Shown: in pieces, positions 1-7,691 of the stretch
How the letters are laid out: each line of letters begins with the position of its first letter
Position numbering within the stretch: position 1 is the stretch's first letter
Assembly: GCF_900115605.1 (NCBI RefSeq)
Contig: NZ_FOXC01000014.1
Coordinates: 1 to 57,488 of the forward strand
DNA from: Halolactibacillus halophilus
GTDB taxonomy: Bacteria; Bacillota; Bacilli; Bacillales; Amphibacillaceae
Length of the DNA: 57,488 nt
Direction: 5' to 3'
Notes under the pieces: model-generated
Seen by the model: only the letters and a program-made list of their open reading frames with translations
Databases searched by the model: none
What the model was told of the DNA's origin: nothing
Made by a program: the position numbers and the translations under genes

Positions 1-403
1 TCTCTCTGACGTTGTTTTTCCTTATGGTCAAGATCATGTCAATCGTGCCATTCAGACACAAATGAACCTGAAAGATAAGTTGAAATATGGGAAGCGACTC
101 GGTGTGTCCATTCACATGGCAGCCGCTTATGTCATTGCCCGTCGGGCAATGGGCTTTAAAGAAAAACTCCCACCGATATTGTATTCACTTGTTCCAGAGC
201 AGAAACAAGGTCTACATCATTGGGCCGGGTGGGCGTATTTGACGCGTACCCTGTCTTTTGTCAGAACCTATACGTTCTATCAGACAGAACGATTCGACCC
301 AAGTAAGTTGTGCTCCTGGAGCGCACTATTTCCCCAACATGCTTTAATAGATGTTGAGAAAATAGGTTTGCGGCGGTTGGAAAGTAGAAAAACCTATGCT
401 TAG
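1..403 (+). pseudogene. tnpB-like IS1341/IS605-family protein, internally deleted, 5' part outside window
   Basis: The frame is open from base 2 to the stop at 401-403. It matches the complete tnpB at 53759-55465 almost residue for residue (LSDVVFPYGQDHVNRAIQTQ at the left edge, RRLESRKTYA at the end). Relative to that copy, 486 bp (162 codons, equivalent to 54671-55156) are missing in frame, so ...NLKDKLKYGK is joined directly to RLGVSIHMAAA. The lost piece carries the RuvC-I Asp (GVDLN) and RuvC-II Glu (AIERLD) of the full copy, so this product cannot be a RuvC nuclease. The N-terminal part lies beyond the window edge. An ATG at 62 exists but is only an internal methionine. I read it as a deletion derivative of the element. 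Whether any protein is made is unknown. Confidence 0.8.
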
Positions 404-490
404 TTGAACGAGCATGGGTCGCCTTTAGGGTGTCCTTACGGAATCCCCTTCTCAAACATTCGTGAGAATGTTAGGTGGGGGTAGTTCAAT
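404..490 (+). repeat. Right end of the tnpB element, copy 1
   Basis: These 87 bases follow the tnpB stop and are nearly identical to 55466-55553 after the full copy. They contain the hairpin ACATTC-gtga-GAATGT (456-471) and finish TAGGTGGGGGTAGTTCAAT. A subterminal hairpin followed by a TCAA-type end is typical of IS200/IS605/IS1341 right ends. By analogy the 3' part of tnpB plus this end would encode the omega/reRNA scaffold, and the bases after 490 would be its guide. Confidence 0.75.
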
Positions 491-551
491 CTATAACATA
501 AAATTTTTAACTAAATCACCTATATAAGACTCTACTCAACCAACTATTATT

Positions 552-602
552 ATTAAAAAAAGAAAGCTGAAGTCCAAGAGGTTAATTAATCCTCTGGCTT
601 CA
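552..602 (-). terminator. Intrinsic terminator of salA
   Basis: On the minus strand, a bulged stem (568-581 against 591-602, loop TTAATTAA) is followed by a T-rich tract (complement of 552-567). It lies about 50 bp past the salA stop. The rest of 491-650 shows nothing else I can call. Confidence 0.7.
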
Positions 603-650
603 ACTTTTGTCATCTGTATCTTCACTCTAAAAGTATGAAAGCTTTATTGA

Positions 651-1694
651 CTACCTTCTGGTCTCATGGATCACCGCTTCAGCCATCTGGCGGTAGATCA
701 TACCAATAACTTCATCTTCTGCATAGATAGAACCTCCCGATTGAGCGTTCTGGGGTTGACCTAATGGAATTTCTGCAAGTAATGGCGCATTTAATTCTTT
801 AGCTAACCACTTACCGCCACCTTGTCCAAAAATATACTCGCGTTCATGTGTTAATTGACTTTCAAAATAAGACATATTTTCAATTACACCCACAATATCG
901 TGCTGTGTATTTAGTGCCATCTTCCCGGCACGTGAGGCTACATGAGCAGCCGTCTCATGAGGTGTTGTCACGATAATTTCTTTCGAAGACGGCAAAGTTG
1001 TGTGAACATTTAACGCCATATCCCCTGTCCCTGGAGGCAAATCTAATAACAAGTAATCGAGGTCTCCCCATTCAACTTCTATAAAAAAACTGTTGAGCAT
1101 TTTACCGAGTCGCGGTCCACGCCAAATGACAGGATCATTTCCTTCAACAAAGAAATCCATCGACATTACTTTTACACCATGTACTTCTACAGGTATGATT
1201 CTATTCCCTTGTAAGGTCGGCTTCTTTGTCACGCCCATCATATGAGGGATACTAAACCCATAAATATCTGCATCAATGATCCCCACTCGTTTACCCTGTC
1301 GCGCTAAATTGACCGCAAGATTGGCCGTCACTGTTGATTTGCCAACGCCGCCTTTACCACTGGCAATCGCGAGAAAAGTAGTGTCTGCTTCTCCATTTAA
1401 TAACGGAGACATCATGACTTGATATTGAGGATATTTCTTTAACTGTTCTTCTGGCAACTTAGTGAAGTGAATAGTGACTTCACTTGCACCTGCTTGCATT
1501 AATTTATTAGTAAGTTCTTTGTTTAATTGATCATTTTCTGGTTGGTTTAATTTACTTAATGCTATATTAATCGTCAACTTCCCATTATCTTCATCTATTT
1601 CAACCGATTTAATCGCATCCGTTTCCACAAATCGTTTATGTATAAACGGGTCTTGGACCGGTCTTAAAATCGTCATCACTTGTTGTTTTTTCAC
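651..1694 (-). CDS. salA: SalA/Mrp-family P-loop ATPase regulator
   Basis: 347 aa. An N-terminal MIP18/DUF59-like domain (about residues 1-95) precedes a Mrp/NBP35 ATPase with the deviant Walker A SGKGGVGKST (about 111-120) and the LLLDLPPGTGD motif. In true Fe-S carrier Mrp proteins a CxxC pair follows IENMSYF. Here the stretch is IENMSYFESQLTHEREYIFG with no cysteines, as in B. subtilis SalA (YbaL), a regulator of exoprotease expression through ScoC. Position on the rpsI side of the ribosomal cluster also matches the B. subtilis salA neighbourhood, although cwlD and gerD are not seen. The start is GTG at 1694 with a GGGGGAAG ribosome binding site. A plain Mrp assignment is less likely because the cysteines are missing. 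Confidence 0.85.
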   Translation of the reverse strand: MKKQQVMTILRPVQDPFIHKRFVETDAIKSVEIDEDNGKLTINIALSKLNQPENDQLNKELTNKLMQAGASEVTIHFTKLPEEQLKKYPQYQVMMSPLLNGEADTTFLAIASGKGGVGKSTVTANLAVNLARQGKRVGIIDADIYGFSIPHMMGVTKKPTLQGNRIIPVEVHGVKVMSMDFFVEGNDPVIWRGPRLGKMLNSFFIEVEWGDLDYLLLDLPPGTGDMALNVHTTLPSSKEIIVTTPHETAAHVASRAGKMALNTQHDIVGVIENMSYFESQLTHEREYIFGQGGGKWLAKELNAPLLAEIPLGQPQNAQSGGSIYAEDEVIGMIYRQMAEAVIHETRR

Positions 1695-1860
1695 GACAGT
1701 CTTCCCCCTTATGTTGTATCAGTTTCTACAAAGTAGTATAACATACTCCTCTTTCACTTTTGTTCACAGCGCATACGGCATGCTTTTAAGTCGGTCACAT
1801 AGCTTTTACACAATTTCAAACACATCGACAACGCCAGCTATGAAGCCTTAACATAAAAAA

Positions 1861-1899
1861 ATCTCACAAGAAAACGGATCGGCCGCTTTCTTGTAAGAT
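1861..1899 (-). terminator. Intrinsic terminator of the EAL-HDOD gene
   Basis: The arms 1861-1874 and 1886-1899 pair, and a run of T on the minus strand (complement of 1854-1860) follows. It lies 10-50 bp after the stop of the EAL-HDOD gene at 1910. Confidence 0.75.
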
Positions 1900-1909
1900 C
1901 GTATCTTTG

Positions 1910-3148
1910 TTAATGAGCTTGAAACAAGGTCTGTACCCAATCATTCGCTTCTTGATAACATGTTTGTACAACTGCTTCTGTTAAATTTAATTGTTTCGTA
2001 AGAACATCGATCGCTTCCCAATCAACTTGTTCATAGCCCACAGCTAAACGCAAAAAGTCCGATAATTGACTTTGCCCTTCTGATAAGGCTGTTTCGATTG
2101 TATCATTTAACGACAAGGCCTGGAGCAATTGATCCATTGGCTGCCGTAAAATAGCCGGAAGCTGTGAAAAATAACCAACTAAAAAGGCTTCTTGAGTTTG
2201 ATTAGGCAATAATTTTTCCGCTAGATTTTCACACATCTTAGCACGGTAATAAGAACTTTTAATCAATGGTTCCACATAAACCATATCTTGTTTTTGAGAC
2301 ATATCTCTTAACGCTAAGATATATAACCATTTCTTTAACTCTTGTTGTCCTAATAAGACGACGGCCCGTTCGATAGAGTTGATCTTTTGGACCCGTCTAT
2401 ACGCCGGAGAATTGATAAGCTTAAGTAATTTATATGATAATGATAAATCTTTTTGAATCGTCTTAGCAAGTGTCAGTAATTCTACATCACTACGCTCAAT
2501 TTCTTTTACTAAGTTAAGGTAAGATAAATAATACGCAGGAATCTCAAATGTTTCTAATATTTCCGGCTCCATAAAGAAGAAACCTTGAAACAGATGGTAG
2601 CCTATCCGTTTAGCAAAATCAAAGTCATCCATCGTTTCGACCTTTTCTGCGATTAAACTCACAGATGGATAGTGGAGGCGCATGTCATTAATAATCCGTT
2701 CTTGATCAAGTCTTGTTGTTGTTAAAAAATCTACTTTCAAGTAGGTAAGACAATGAATCACACCTGCTTTTACCCACTTATTATAAAGGGGTTGTGTAAC
2801 ATCATCTAGTGCTAAGCGATAACCCTGTCTTTTCAGATATTTAATTTTTGCAATCATTTTGGGCGTCAGCTCAACATCTTCTAATATTTCAATCACGATA
2901 TTTTGAGATGCAACATCATCAAAGCGTTCAGATAGTAGTAATGTTTCAGTGAAATTAACAAATACCGGGTAGTGTCCAGCTATTTGGTCAATACCAATAT
3001 TTAAAAAAGCATTAATCACAACTTCTACCGTTGCCTTGTCACCATCCCACATTTGATTCACGCGATCAGACCGGTACAGTAATTCATACGCATACAGTTT
3101 TCTTTGACGATCTAAAATTGGTTGTTTCGCAACTAACGCTTTACTCAA
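1910..3148 (-). CDS. EAL-HDOD signalling protein (YuxH-like)
   Basis: 412 aa with two fused domains. An N-terminal EAL-type domain (about 1-200) contains the degenerate signature YELLYR instead of EAL(V/L)R, plus ALDDV and AEKVET. A C-terminal HDOD domain (about 200-400) follows. This is the architecture of B. subtilis YuxH and related proteins of two-component/c-di-GMP networks. The EAL part lacks several catalytic residues, so I infer a protein-interaction or sensor role and not phosphodiesterase activity. No TM segment or signal peptide is visible. The gene is monocistronic, with its own promoter at 3202-3229 and terminator at 1861-1899. Confidence 0.85.
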   Translation of the reverse strand: MSKALVAKQPILDRQRKLYAYELLYRSDRVNQMWDGDKATVEVVINAFLNIGIDQIAGHYPVFVNFTETLLLSERFDDVASQNIVIEILEDVELTPKMIAKIKYLKRQGYRLALDDVTQPLYNKWVKAGVIHCLTYLKVDFLTTTRLDQERIINDMRLHYPSVSLIAEKVETMDDFDFAKRIGYHLFQGFFFMEPEILETFEIPAYYLSYLNLVKEIERSDVELLTLAKTIQKDLSLSYKLLKLINSPAYRRVQKINSIERAVVLLGQQELKKWLYILALRDMSQKQDMVYVEPLIKSSYYRAKMCENLAEKLLPNQTQEAFLVGYFSQLPAILRQPMDQLLQALSLNDTIETALSEGQSQLSDFLRLAVGYEQVDWEAIDVLTKQLNLTEAVVQTCYQEANDWVQTLFQAH

Positions 3149-3201
3149 AGCTCTCTCTCCCTATAACCATATTTATAAGCAAGCTCTTATATGTATTTTG
3201 T

Positions 3202-3229
3202 ATTATAATTTATCCATACTTTAACTTAA
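3202..3229 (-). promoter_or_regulatory. Candidate promoter of the EAL-HDOD gene
   Basis: The minus strand reads TTAAGT (3224-3229), 16 bp, TATAAT (3202-3207), about 55 bp before the ATG at 3148. The -10 is perfect and the -35 moderate. The remaining gap to 3540 is AT-rich and I see no gene or clear structure in it. Confidence 0.5.
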
Positions 3230-3540
3230 TATCGGATAATAATAGCCAGTGTTAATAGTTTTATAATTATTTTTTCACCTTATTTTTTAAAAATATACCA
3301 TAATACAGCATATTAACGCACTCTACTCATTGATCAAAGGTTTTATAATATTTAGCGTTATTAAAGTGAGACAAAGGTTGCTCACACTAGCACCTCTATA
3401 TTTTATACAGCCTTACTTCTTTCTATACATTTCTATATATGGATAACAAACCTATACAATCAGGAAATATTTTTTGACAACTCATCTAGCTTACTCCTCG
3501 ATAAGCTATCAATCGTCTAAATCACTTCTAACACAAAAGA

Positions 3541-3721
3541 GCAACCTTCTTTTTAGAAAGTCGCCCTAAAATCACCCTATCAATATGACTGTATTAACAC
3601 TCACCACATGTCTGTTGCTTTTTACTCTTAAACTTCGTCCATGTTTTTTCAAAGTTATTGCCACACCCACATTTGAATAATAACTTTTATGAATAGCCAT
3701 GGTATTCCGTCGATAGTAATT
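3541..3721. repeat. Direct repeat A of the accessory block
   Basis: About 181 bp match 6229-6410 in the same orientation. The part from 3597 to 3721 is almost identical. It ends abruptly at TAGTAATT, where the IS1634-like fragment starts. Together the two repeats bracket about 2.5 kb of IS remnants, broken transketolase, bacteriocin candidate and palindrome. Confidence 0.85.
3594..3721 (-). pseudogene. Truncated copy of the zinc-ribbon small protein
   Basis: This minus-strand frame is the C-terminal part of the 62-aa protein at 6283-6471 (LLFKCGCGNNFEKTW...CGEC). It lacks the first ~20 codons because the repeat ends at 3721. One C-to-T change also converts the Gln codon after HGYS into TAA. 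It is therefore a dead duplicate created with direct repeat A. Confidence 0.8.
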
Positions 3722-3895
3722 ACGAAAATATGGAGAAACTTATTGACGCTGATGAACAGCGCTGGGAAATTGAAGAGAGCTTAAGAATTATGAAAACGGA
3801 GCTTACATCACTTCCAGTCTATGTAAGGAATGACGATAGAATCGAAGCGCATTTCTTAACTTGTTTTCGATCTATCGTATTCTCAAAAAAAGTTG
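3722..3895 (+). pseudogene. IS1634/IS4-like transposase fragment
   Basis: The frame from 3730 contains RWEIEESLRIMKTELTS followed by PVYVRNDDRIEAHFLTCF, which I recognise as the region around the last catalytic glutamate of IS1634-type DDE transposases. Only about 55 codons are left. The left side abuts direct repeat A and the right side runs into an IS3 fragment at 3896. It is a remnant with no element ends visible. Confidence 0.7.
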
Positions 3896-4080
3896 GACAA
3901 TGCACCTCAGAAATCATTCTTCGGCCACTTAAAAGATGATATGAACTATCATCACTTTAAAACTATTCATGAATTACATGGTGTCGTTGATGATTATATT
4001 GATTATTATAATTATGAGCGCGGTCAATGGAACTAAAAAATTTGCCCCCCGTTAGTTACAGAGAGCAATATTTATTAAAT
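3896..4080 (+). pseudogene. IS3-family OrfB C-terminal fragment
   Basis: The frame from 3896 reads DNAPQKSFFGHLKDD, then a segment ending VDDYIDYYNYERGQWN, which is the C-terminus of IS3/IS150-type OrfB integrases. The catalytic Glu of the usual DNAxxESFFG motif is Lys here. A frameshift after QWN moves the last residues (NLPPVSYREQYLL) into another frame. The fragment is joined directly to the IS1634-like piece, so two elements have been fused by deletion. Confidence 0.8.
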
Positions 4081-4157
4081 ATTTTATGAGAGTCTTTTTT
4101 TAATATCTGTGACAAAGGGTCCACATTATTACGATAACGGGCACTTAATATAAATAC

Positions 4158-5446
4158 TCAATTATTTAACATGTCTTTTACTTGAGTAATAATATTATCT
4201 ACCGTAAATCCAAATTTCTTCATCAATATATCGCCAGGTGCTGATGCACCAAAGTGATCTAAACCAATAATTTTGCCGTCTAAGCCAACAAATCGGTCCC
4301 AACCAAATGAAGCCCAGTCTCAATCGCCAGACGTTTCTCCACAGCTCGCGGCAAGATTTGTTCTTTATAATCCTGGGGTTGCGCCTCAAATAAATCAAAA
4401 GAAGGCATACTTACGACCGATGCATCTATCCCCTCTTGTTGTAGTTGTTTTTGAGCTTCAACTATAAGATGTACTTTTGAACCAGATGCAAGCAGTAACA
4501 CATCTGGTGTATTTTGTTTAGATGGCGATATAATATAGCCGCCTTTAGAAACATTTTCAAAAACGTTTTCCGTTGTCCCTTCTAAGACCGGAAGATTCTG
4601 TCTTGATAAAACTAACCCCGTCGGCTTATCTTTTGATTTAACTGCTAATTTCCATGCCGCACTCGCTTCATTTGCATCTGCAGGACGGATTATTGATAGA
4701 TTCGGCATAGCTCTTAGTGAAGCTAAATGTTCTATTGGCTCATGAGTCGGTCCATCTTCCCCGACGGCAATACTATCGTGTGTAAATACATACGTAACCG
4801 GCAGTTTCATTAGTGCCGCCAAACGCATAGCCGGTCTCATATAATCAGAAACAACGAAGAATGTTCCGCCAAAAGTTTTTAGACCACTATGAAGTGCAAT
4901 CCCATTCAAAGCAGCACCCATCGCAAACTCTCTCACTCCAAACCAAATATTTTGGCCTGTATAATCTGTTTTTGAAAAATCTGCTTCTTTATTAATAGCA
5001 GTCTTATTAGAGCCTGCTAAATCAGCCGATCCTACAAAAAGATTGGGTAATACTTCAGATAAATAGTTAATCACTTTGCCCGACGCTTCACGAGTTGAAA
5101 TAGATGTCCCTGCTTCGTATTTAGGTAAGCCACTTGCCCAGCCTTCTGGCAGAACATCATCAATATTATCCTCTAGTTCTTCTGCTAATTCTGGATATTT
5201 AATTTTATATTCACCAAAGCGTTTTTCCCAACTTTCCTCATAATATTCACCTTTTAGTTTTACTGCTTCTTTAAAATGAGTGTATACTTCTTCAGGAACA
5301 TAAAAGTCTTCCTCAAATGTCCACTTGTAAGTATCTTCAGATAGTTTTGCTTCATCGCTCCCTAAAGGCGCACCATGGGAACTAGATTTACCACTTTTAT
5401 TTGCTGAACCAAAACCAATAACAGTCTTCACTTCTATCAAAGTAGG
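4158..5446 (-). pseudogene. tkt: Transketolase, 5'-truncated and frameshifted
   Basis: Intact transketolases are about 665 aa; about 427 codons remain. The frame begins at PTLIEVKTVIGFGSANKSG, roughly residue 240 of the family, so the N-terminal thiamine-diphosphate phosphate-binding half is gone. The Pyr domain is recognisable (GVREFAMGAALNGIALHSG, DSIAVGEDGPTHEPIEHLA) and so is the C-terminal domain. A one-base loss near 4322 shifts the end out of frame. The true ending [20 protein letters not shown]...VKDMLNN is read in another frame to the stop at 4158-4160. The upstream junction lies between about 5446 and 5460. An active transketolase must be encoded elsewhere if the pentose phosphate pathway is intact. 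Confidence 0.9.
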
Positions 5447-5517
5447 TTCTTGACGGTGACATTTTTTTTGCTACGCTAATACTGTAATTAATTTGAAATA
5501 ATAAATTAAATAAAGTT

Positions 5518-5769
5518 ATGAGCAAGGAGCAAGGAGAAGAATTCAAAAGACAAATTCTTGCGGAAGTTAATCAAAACTCAACTGGTGGCATATCAATACA
5601 AGGTATAAGTAATTGTGGGGCTGTGAGTATTGCCGGATTCGCCCACACAACAGCATTTTCAGGTTTAGCGGCAGCTGCCGGCGTTAGTGGTCCAGTAGGT
5701 TGGGCACTTGGTAATGCTGTTGGTACTGTTTGGTTAGCTGGTAGTGCAGCAGGTTGTTTATCTGATTAA
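5518..5769 (+). CDS. Candidate class II bacteriocin precursor (double-glycine leader)
   Basis: 83 aa. A charged leader of about 24 residues ends NQNSTGG (Gly23-Gly24). The predicted mature peptide of 59 aa is very rich in Gly, Ala and Ser, with two cysteines (Cys33, Cys80) and repeated GxxxG-like spacing (GVSGPVGWALGNAVGTVWLAG). This matches the build of double-glycine class II bacteriocins that insert in membranes, possibly with a disulfide. The leader is not the textbook LSxxELxxIxGG form. The ATG at 5518 has no good ribosome binding site upstream, and the gene starts about 60 bp after the transketolase break, so the upstream region may have been lost. A small membrane protein follows after 16 bp. 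No dedicated ABC transporter or peptidase is present in the window. Confidence 0.5.
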   Translation: MSKEQGEEFKRQILAEVNQNSTGGISIQGISNCGAVSIAGFAHTTAFSGLAAAAGVSGPVGWALGNAVGTVWLAGSAAGCLSD

Positions 5770-5785
5770 ATAGGAGGTTGCTATA

Positions 5786-6085
5786 TTGGAAACTACATTT
5801 AGTCTTCGAAGATTTTTAGGAGGTAGATTAGATCTTTTTTCTAGAGGTACATTTCAGCAATTTACGTTTTTGATTCTTTTTTCTATCTCATTCACAAAAA
5901 TGTTTTCTGAAAATATACTGCTATATACATTGATAACCTTGTTAATTACAATAAGTAATATGGGTATAGAAAGTTATTCAATTGTAAAGAAAGGACCAAA
6001 ACCTCCTGAATATATAGTATTCTTTATGAAGATTAGTTTACCGATCAATATTGTTATCCTATCTTTATTCTTTTTATTTGAATGA
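5786..6085 (+). CDS. Small membrane protein, putative bacteriocin immunity protein
   Basis: 99 aa from a TTG start with the ribosome binding site TAGGAGG at 5771-5777. Three hydrophobic stretches are visible (about 25-42, 46-62 and 78-97), separated by a KKGPKPPEY loop. I do not recognise a named family. It begins 16 bp after the bacteriocin-like gene on the same strand, the usual arrangement for a cognate immunity protein. That role is inferred from position, size and membrane character only. Confidence 0.5.
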   Translation: METTFSLRRFLGGRLDLFSRGTFQQFTFLILFSISFTKMFSENILLYTLITLLITISNMGIESYSIVKKGPKPPEYIVFFMKISLPINIVILSLFFLFE

Positions 6086-6120
6086 GAGGTAAACGGATAT
6101 ATCAGATTGATCGTTAATTT

Positions 6121-6174
6121 ATTGAACTACCCCCACCTAACATTCTCACGAATGTTAGGTGGGGGTAGTTCAAT
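6121..6174. repeat. Perfect palindrome derived from the tnpB element right end
   Basis: The 24-bp arms 6121-6144 and 6151-6174 are exact inverse complements with a 6-base loop (CTCACG). The right arm (AATGTTAGGTGGGGGTAGTT plus CAAT) equals the terminus of both tnpB right ends (ending at 490 and 55553). The left 35 bases equal the reverse complement of that right end including its internal hairpin. It resembles a palindrome-associated non-autonomous derivative of the element. Because it lies about 35 bp past the immunity-like gene it could also act as a transcript-stabilising or terminating hairpin. Confidence 0.85.
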
Positions 6175-6228
6175 CCGATCGAGTTAACTGGTGTTATCGA
6201 TTCTAACTGCATGTAGTATTAAGAAAGG

Positions 6229-6410
6229 GCAACCCTCTTTTTTAAGAAAGTCACCCTCAGTCACTCTATCAATATAATGGTACTAACACTCACCACATGT
6301 CTGTTGCTTTTTACTCTTAAACTTCGTCCATGTTTTTTCAAAGTTATTGCCACACCCACATTTGAATAATAACTTTTGTGAATAGCCATGGTATTCCGTC
6401 GATAGTAATT
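6229..6410. repeat. Direct repeat B of the accessory block
   Basis: This is the partner of 3541-3721 in the same orientation. Here the repeat continues without a break into the intact zinc-ribbon gene, so B is the original and A the copy. Confidence 0.85.
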
Positions 6411-6471
6411 GTGCATCTGTCTTTGTTTCTACATATTGTCTAATTTCATCAATCGTCCAGCGTTTATTCAT
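6283..6471 (-). CDS. 62-aa zinc-ribbon protein of unknown function
   Basis: The N-terminal half is helical and charged (MNKRWTIDEIRQYVETKT). The C-terminal half contains two cysteine pairs, CGCG and CGEC, with the spacing of a zinc ribbon (FKCGCGNNFEKTWTKF...QQTCGEC). The gene has a good ribosome binding site (AGGAGGAAGAAG) immediately upstream of ATG. Similar ribbons occur as repeats or N-terminal parts of phage-type endonuclease proteins, so this may be a stand-alone or shortened version; I cannot name the family. It sits between rpsI and the accessory block, and a broken duplicate lies at 3594-3721. Confidence 0.65.
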   Translation of the reverse strand: MNKRWTIDEIRQYVETKTDAQLLSTEYHGYSQKLLFKCGCGNNFEKTWTKFKSKKQQTCGEC

Positions 6472-6602
6472 CTTCTTCCTCCTGTTAGGCGTTCATATAA
6501 TGGTCATACTATCATACATATATTATATTTTAAGGTTTGCTACTGTAGGGATCAGTCAACACTCTATTCATCAAGAGACGTGACCATTGGACTGATTTAC
6601 CG

Positions 6603-6640
6603 AAAAAAAGAACCCCTTTTGAAAAAAAGAGGTTCTTTTT
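6603..6640 (-). terminator. Intrinsic terminator of rplM-rpsI
   Basis: The stem AAAAAGAACC (6605-6614) pairs with GGTTCTTTTT (6631-6640), extended by partly paired inner bases. On the minus strand it is followed by a T-run. It lies 17 bp past the rpsI stop and ends the ribosomal superoperon. Confidence 0.85.
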
Positions 6641-6656
6641 GAATTCTTTAAACATA

Positions 6657-7049
6657 TTAACGTTTTGAGAATTGTGGTGCACGACGAGCGCCTTTAAGAC
6701 CAGGCTTCTTACGCTCTTTCATACGAGCATCACGTGTTAAGAATCCAGCGCGCTTAAGTGTTGCGCGGTATTCTGGATCTGCTTCTAATAATGCACGAGA
6801 TACACCATGACGAATTGCACCAGCTTGACCTGTGAATCCACCACCATGTACGTTAACTAATACGTCATAAGTACCTTCAGTTTCTGTTGATACTAAAGGT
6901 TGCTTGATGATTGTACGTAATGTTTCATATGGGAAATAACTTTCCGCATCACGATTATTTACTGTAATTTGACCAGTCCCAGGTACTAAACGTACGCGAG
7001 CTGTTGAACTTTTACGGCGTCCGGTACCGTAGTATTGTACTTGTGCCAC
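6657..7049 (-). CDS. rpsI: 30S ribosomal protein S9
   Basis: 130 aa, full family length. It begins [19 protein letters not shown] and ends with the conserved basic tail [11 protein letters not shown], which reaches the P-site tRNA in the 30S head. It follows rplM by 20 bp, the universal L13-S9 pair, and ends the transcript at a strong terminator. Confidence 0.98.
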   Translation of the reverse strand: MAQVQYYGTGRRKSSTARVRLVPGTGQITVNNRDAESYFPYETLRTIIKQPLVSTETEGTYDVLVNVHGGGFTGQAGAIRHGVSRALLEADPEYRATLKRAGFLTRDARMKERKKPGLKGARRAPQFSKR

Positions 7050-7069
7050 TATGCGTTACCTCCTTTAAA

Positions 7070-7507
7070 TTATCCGCGAAGTTCGTAAACTTCTGGTTTT
7101 TGTGCTGCATGTGTGTGTTCTACTCCACGGAATACGTGAAGTTTTTTAGCCATTTTACGACCTAATTTACCTTTTGGAAGCATACCTTTGATTGTTAGTT
7201 CTAACATTTTCTCAGGTTTCTTCTCACGCATTTCACCAGCTGATGTGCTTGTTAAGCCACCTGGGTGATTTGAGTGACGGTGATACATTTTGTCTTTAAG
7301 TTTGTTACCAGTTAATTCAATTTTCTCTGCGTTGATGATAATTACGTGGTCACCAGTGTCAACGTGTGGTGTGTAAGTTACTTTATGCTTACCACGTAGT
7401 AGTGAAGCAACTTCACTTGATAAACGACCAAGTGTTTTGCCTTCAGCATCAACTACAAGCCATTTGCGTTCAATGTTTGTTTCATTTGCCATGAAAGTTG
7501 TGCGCAT
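7070..7507 (-). CDS. rplM: 50S ribosomal protein L13
   Basis: 145 aa from the preferred start ([16 protein letters not shown]), where GGAGG lies 9 bases upstream. An ATG two codons earlier (7513) is too close to that site. Conserved L13 features include the [16 protein letters not shown] segment and the PEVYELRG end. L13 is an early 23S assembly protein. It has its own promoter (7634-7662) and a leader of about 110 nt that may hold an L13 autoregulatory structure; I could not fold it reliably. Confidence 0.97.
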   Translation of the reverse strand: MRTTFMANETNIERKWLVVDAEGKTLGRLSSEVASLLRGKHKVTYTPHVDTGDHVIIINAEKIELTGNKLKDKMYHRHSNHPGGLTSTSAGEMREKKPEKMLELTIKGMLPKGKLGRKMAKKLHVFRGVEHTHAAQKPEVYELRG

Positions 7508-7633
7508 ATTCATTACCCTCCTGTATATCTTGTCTTTCGATGTTTTTTGTCCAATTATATTGGTTTGATCTTATATTCTACACAATTAACTTTCCGGGGC
7601 TAATCGTGGTATAGAAATAAAATGCCATAGACC

Positions 7634-7662
7634 ATCTTATCCTAAAAATGAAGGAATGTCAA
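7634..7662 (-). promoter_or_regulatory. Promoter of rplM-rpsI
   Basis: The minus strand reads TTGACA (7657-7662), a 17-bp spacer and TAAGAT (7634-7639), a near-consensus sigma-A promoter in the truA-rplM gap. Confidence 0.8.
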
Positions 7663-7691
7663 TAGCTGTTCGCCCGGTTCCGTTGTTTTTT

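Noticed and set aside
261-455. 64-aa minus-strand frame overlapping the tnpB remnant
   Set aside because: It is the reverse of conserved tnpB coding sequence and has no independent support.
6409-6642. 77-aa plus-strand frame before rpsI
   Set aside because: It is antisense to the zinc-ribbon gene and crosses the rpsI terminator; no ribosome binding site.
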